Under the pieces are notes generated by a model that did no database searches, was not told the DNA's origin, and was given only the letters and a program-made list of their open reading frames with translations. Below, in pieces: positions 39,432 through 41,603 of a stretch of DNA of 41,603 nt (within the stretch, counting starts at the first letter, position 1; each line of letters opens with the position of its first letter). A program made the position numbers and the translations under genes. The stretch is from an uncultured Bacteroidota bacterium (GTDB taxonomy: Bacteria > Bacteroidota > Bacteroidia > Bacteroidales > WCHB1-69). The stretch is taken from positions 1 to 41,603 of the forward strand of contig CACXUB010000003.1 in NCBI GenBank assembly GCA_902770735.1. Direction: 5' to 3'.

Positions 39432-41603
39432 TCTATTAATATCATCGTTGCCAATATGCAAAACTACAATTTGATTGTCCGGAATTTGCAAACTTTCTTT
39501 TCCTCAAACACGGATACGGTTCGATACGGCAATGACGATGACAATATTATCGTCATAAGCGACAAATTAATGACCTTGAATCTGCCAATATTGTTATCTT
39601 CCATTTCTCAAGATCCAACGGACATTTCGTTTGTCACCTATGCGAAAAAGATAGACAACAGGAGGATATGGCTTCGGAATGAAGCTTACGTAAAGCTCAA
39701 GAATAACGCATCATATTCTACATATTTAATGCCCTTTATGTCGCATTTTAGCAATTATTCTTTAGATTATGACGATGAAGAAAACGATTATAAGATTACC
39801 TGCAACAATGAGACAATCTTATTGCAAATCGCGAATGGTCTATATGACACCCAATATGTGTATTATTCATCTCCTGATTTTTATTGTGAAATGAGTCTCA
39901 ACGCTTTAGACCCCTATTATGGAAATCAGTGGGCGCTAAACAATATCGGGCAAGAAGGAGGCGAAGCGGGTATAGATATAAAAGCGGAAAAAGCGTGGGA
40001 TTTTTTATTGCATTACAACAACAATTTAGGCGACAGTGTCAGAGTGGCAGTTATTGATGCAGGTGTTGAGAGCCACGAAGATTTAAATGATGCTTCGGGA
40101 AACAGTAGGGTAAAAAAGGGTTACCCGAGTTGGTGGGGGCAAGGAACCCCATATGATTCGTATCAATATCATGGTCAAGCATGTGCGGGAATTATAGCGG
40201 CAAGTCACAACAGTATAGGAATAGCAGGTATTGCACCAAATTCCTTAATAGTACCGATTAGAATACAAAGGGATACATACACATTCTTCAGTGCAAAAAG
40301 GATACAGAAAGCAATAACTAAAGCGTGGGAAACATATAATGCCCAGATTTTGAGCAATTCGTGGGGTGGAGACTATAATGATTTCATCACGTGTGGATTC
40401 CAAAAAGCAATGCAGGAAGGACGCGGTGGGAAAGGTTGTGTTGTTGTGATTGCTTCAGGCAATAAATGCCGATCATATGTTGAGTATCCTGCCAGTATCA
40501 CTGGGGTGATTGCAGTTGGTGCAACAGATAGGTGTGGCCAGCGAGCAGGAAGTGGAAATTGTGGAAATGTGTGCGAAAGTTGGCCAAATGCAAATGTACA
40601 ATCTGGCAGTTCTTATGGTAACAGATTGAGTGTCGTGGCTCCCGGTACCCATGTATATACAATTGACCGTATGGGGAATGATGGTTTGCTGTCAGGAAAT
40701 TACAATCCGGATTTTAATGGAACTTCAGCGGCATGTCCACATGTCTCAGGTGTAGCAGCACTTGTCCTTTCCATCAACCCCAGCCTGACCCATAGTCAGG
40801 TCAAAGAGATTATAGAAAAAACAGCACAAAAGGTGGGAAGTTATTCATACAACAACTACTACGAACATCCCAATGGAAAGTGGCATGACGAGATGGGATA
40901 CGGGATGGTAAACGCATATCATGCTCTTGCAATGGCCAAAATTTACAGTGTTGAATATACCATTACTGGGCCTGAATTCATGCAGCTATGTAACGAATAT
41001 ACGTACACGCTTTTGGGTGATGTTCCGGAGGGATATGAAATTGTGTGGGAAACAAACCTGCATTTGTGTATAGTATCCGGGCAAGGAACCAATTCGTTGG
41101 TTGTGCGCCCCCTGTACCCCGCAACAGGAAACAGAATCAAAGTGAAAATCTGTTATGACGGATATGTCATCCGAGAGAAAGAAATATATCCAATAGCCTC
41201 GTCAGGCACGGGGATATACCCTGTCACCAATTACGACACGGTCATTACTTCCAATGTCTTATGGGATATTGAGCGATCTTTAGGTAATGTGGTCACCATT
41301 GATTCAGGTGCTGTTCTCACAATCACCAATGCCATTCATTGCACCGACAACACCCGCCTCATCGTCCGTCCCGGCGGCAAACTCGTGGTGGACGGCGGCA
41401 CGCTGACCTCCGCCTGTCCCGGCGAGATGTGGCAGGGCATAGAGGTGATGGGCGACCGCACCAAACGGCAGATCCCGCAGTGGCAGGGCAAGGTGGAGCT
41501 GCTCAACGGGGCGACCATCGAGAACGCCCTGTGCGGTATCCGCACGGGGCTGCGCGGGGATACGGTCAATTTCGCCACCACCGGCGGCATCATCATCGCC
41601 GAC
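39432..41603 (+). CDS. Subtilisin-like (S8) serine peptidase, catalytic part; continues past the window
   Basis: The frame is open to the window end. It begins SINIIVANMQNYNLIVRNLQ, a prodomain-like region that lacks its signal peptide, which now sits at 38595. The first internal ATG is 39456. The catalytic triad is intact: Asp in SVRVAVIDAGVESHEDL, His in YQYHGQACAGIIAA and Ser in NGTSAACPHVSGVAALVL. The oxyanion Asn is in VVIASGNKCRSYVEYP. A beta-rich C-terminal part follows, with an adhesin-like segment (IVRPGGKLVVDGGTLTSACP). The protein was probably exported and could be a type IX cargo, but the C-terminus is outside the window. As it stands it would be made without a signal peptide, unless the insertion is absent in some cells. 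GC rises sharply near 41330. Confidence 0.88.

Noticed and set aside
39209..39454. 81-codon minus-strand ORF at the insertion's right end as a gene
   Set aside because: Its start lies in peptidase DNA outside the insertion and its composition is unconvincing; the neighbouring frame with the FELPRTKIYH tail is more protein-like.

Overview
The window looks like chromosomal DNA of an uncultured Bacteroidales-type bacterium of fairly high GC. The taxonomic signals are SprA (type IX secretion), a Bacteroidetes-style -7 promoter box (TAnnTTTG) in front of at least 14 genes, weak Shine-Dalgarno sequences, lipoprotein and outer-membrane protein styles typical of the phylum, a FISUMP-domain protein, a GIN/DUF2807 protein and WG repeats. 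I cannot name a genus from sequence alone.

Layout. 1-20.6 kb is almost entirely on the minus strand and mostly housekeeping: sprA (cut by the window edge), ruvA, comEC, rimM, rpsP, a lone XRE-type HTH protein, a secreted endonuclease-fold protein, a sodium/solute symporter, an OmpA-like lipoprotein coupled to mutY, the chain DUF4340 protein-ribD-yigZ with overlapping ends, an Old Yellow Enzyme, a small outer-membrane protein, tatD and a MATE exporter. 20.6-24.8 kb carries two plus-strand genes, a large Gly-rich FISUMP surface protein and a metallo-beta-lactamase-fold lipoprotein. polA follows on the minus strand (24.8-27.5 kb).

27.6-33.4 kb is the accessory and most unusual part. Two divergent ECF sigma factors both carry a C-terminal membrane segment. 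One is followed by an overlapping outer-membrane protein gene that contains an in-frame TAA. The other is fused to WG repeats. A DUF2807 protein with alternating GPGD/GAGD rungs follows. mutS and a membrane LytTR regulator with an extra C-terminal winged helix come next (33.4-37.3 kb), then two small lipoproteins. The last gene is a secreted subtilisin-like peptidase whose signal peptide is separated from its catalytic part by a 720-bp hairpin-rich insertion.

Two repeat systems overlay these genes. One is a family of nine 28-bp palindromes with constant arms GTAGAGACG/CGTCTCTAC and co-varying cores. Five lie inside the two sigma-factor genes and are all read in the same frame, giving VET-x3-T(S/P)L-type peptides. 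The other is a set of intergenic tracts built from short, locus-specific words (for example GACTATAA, GGTTAAA, TTGCCTA). The in-gene palindromes, the membrane sigma pair and the split protease are the points I would follow up first.
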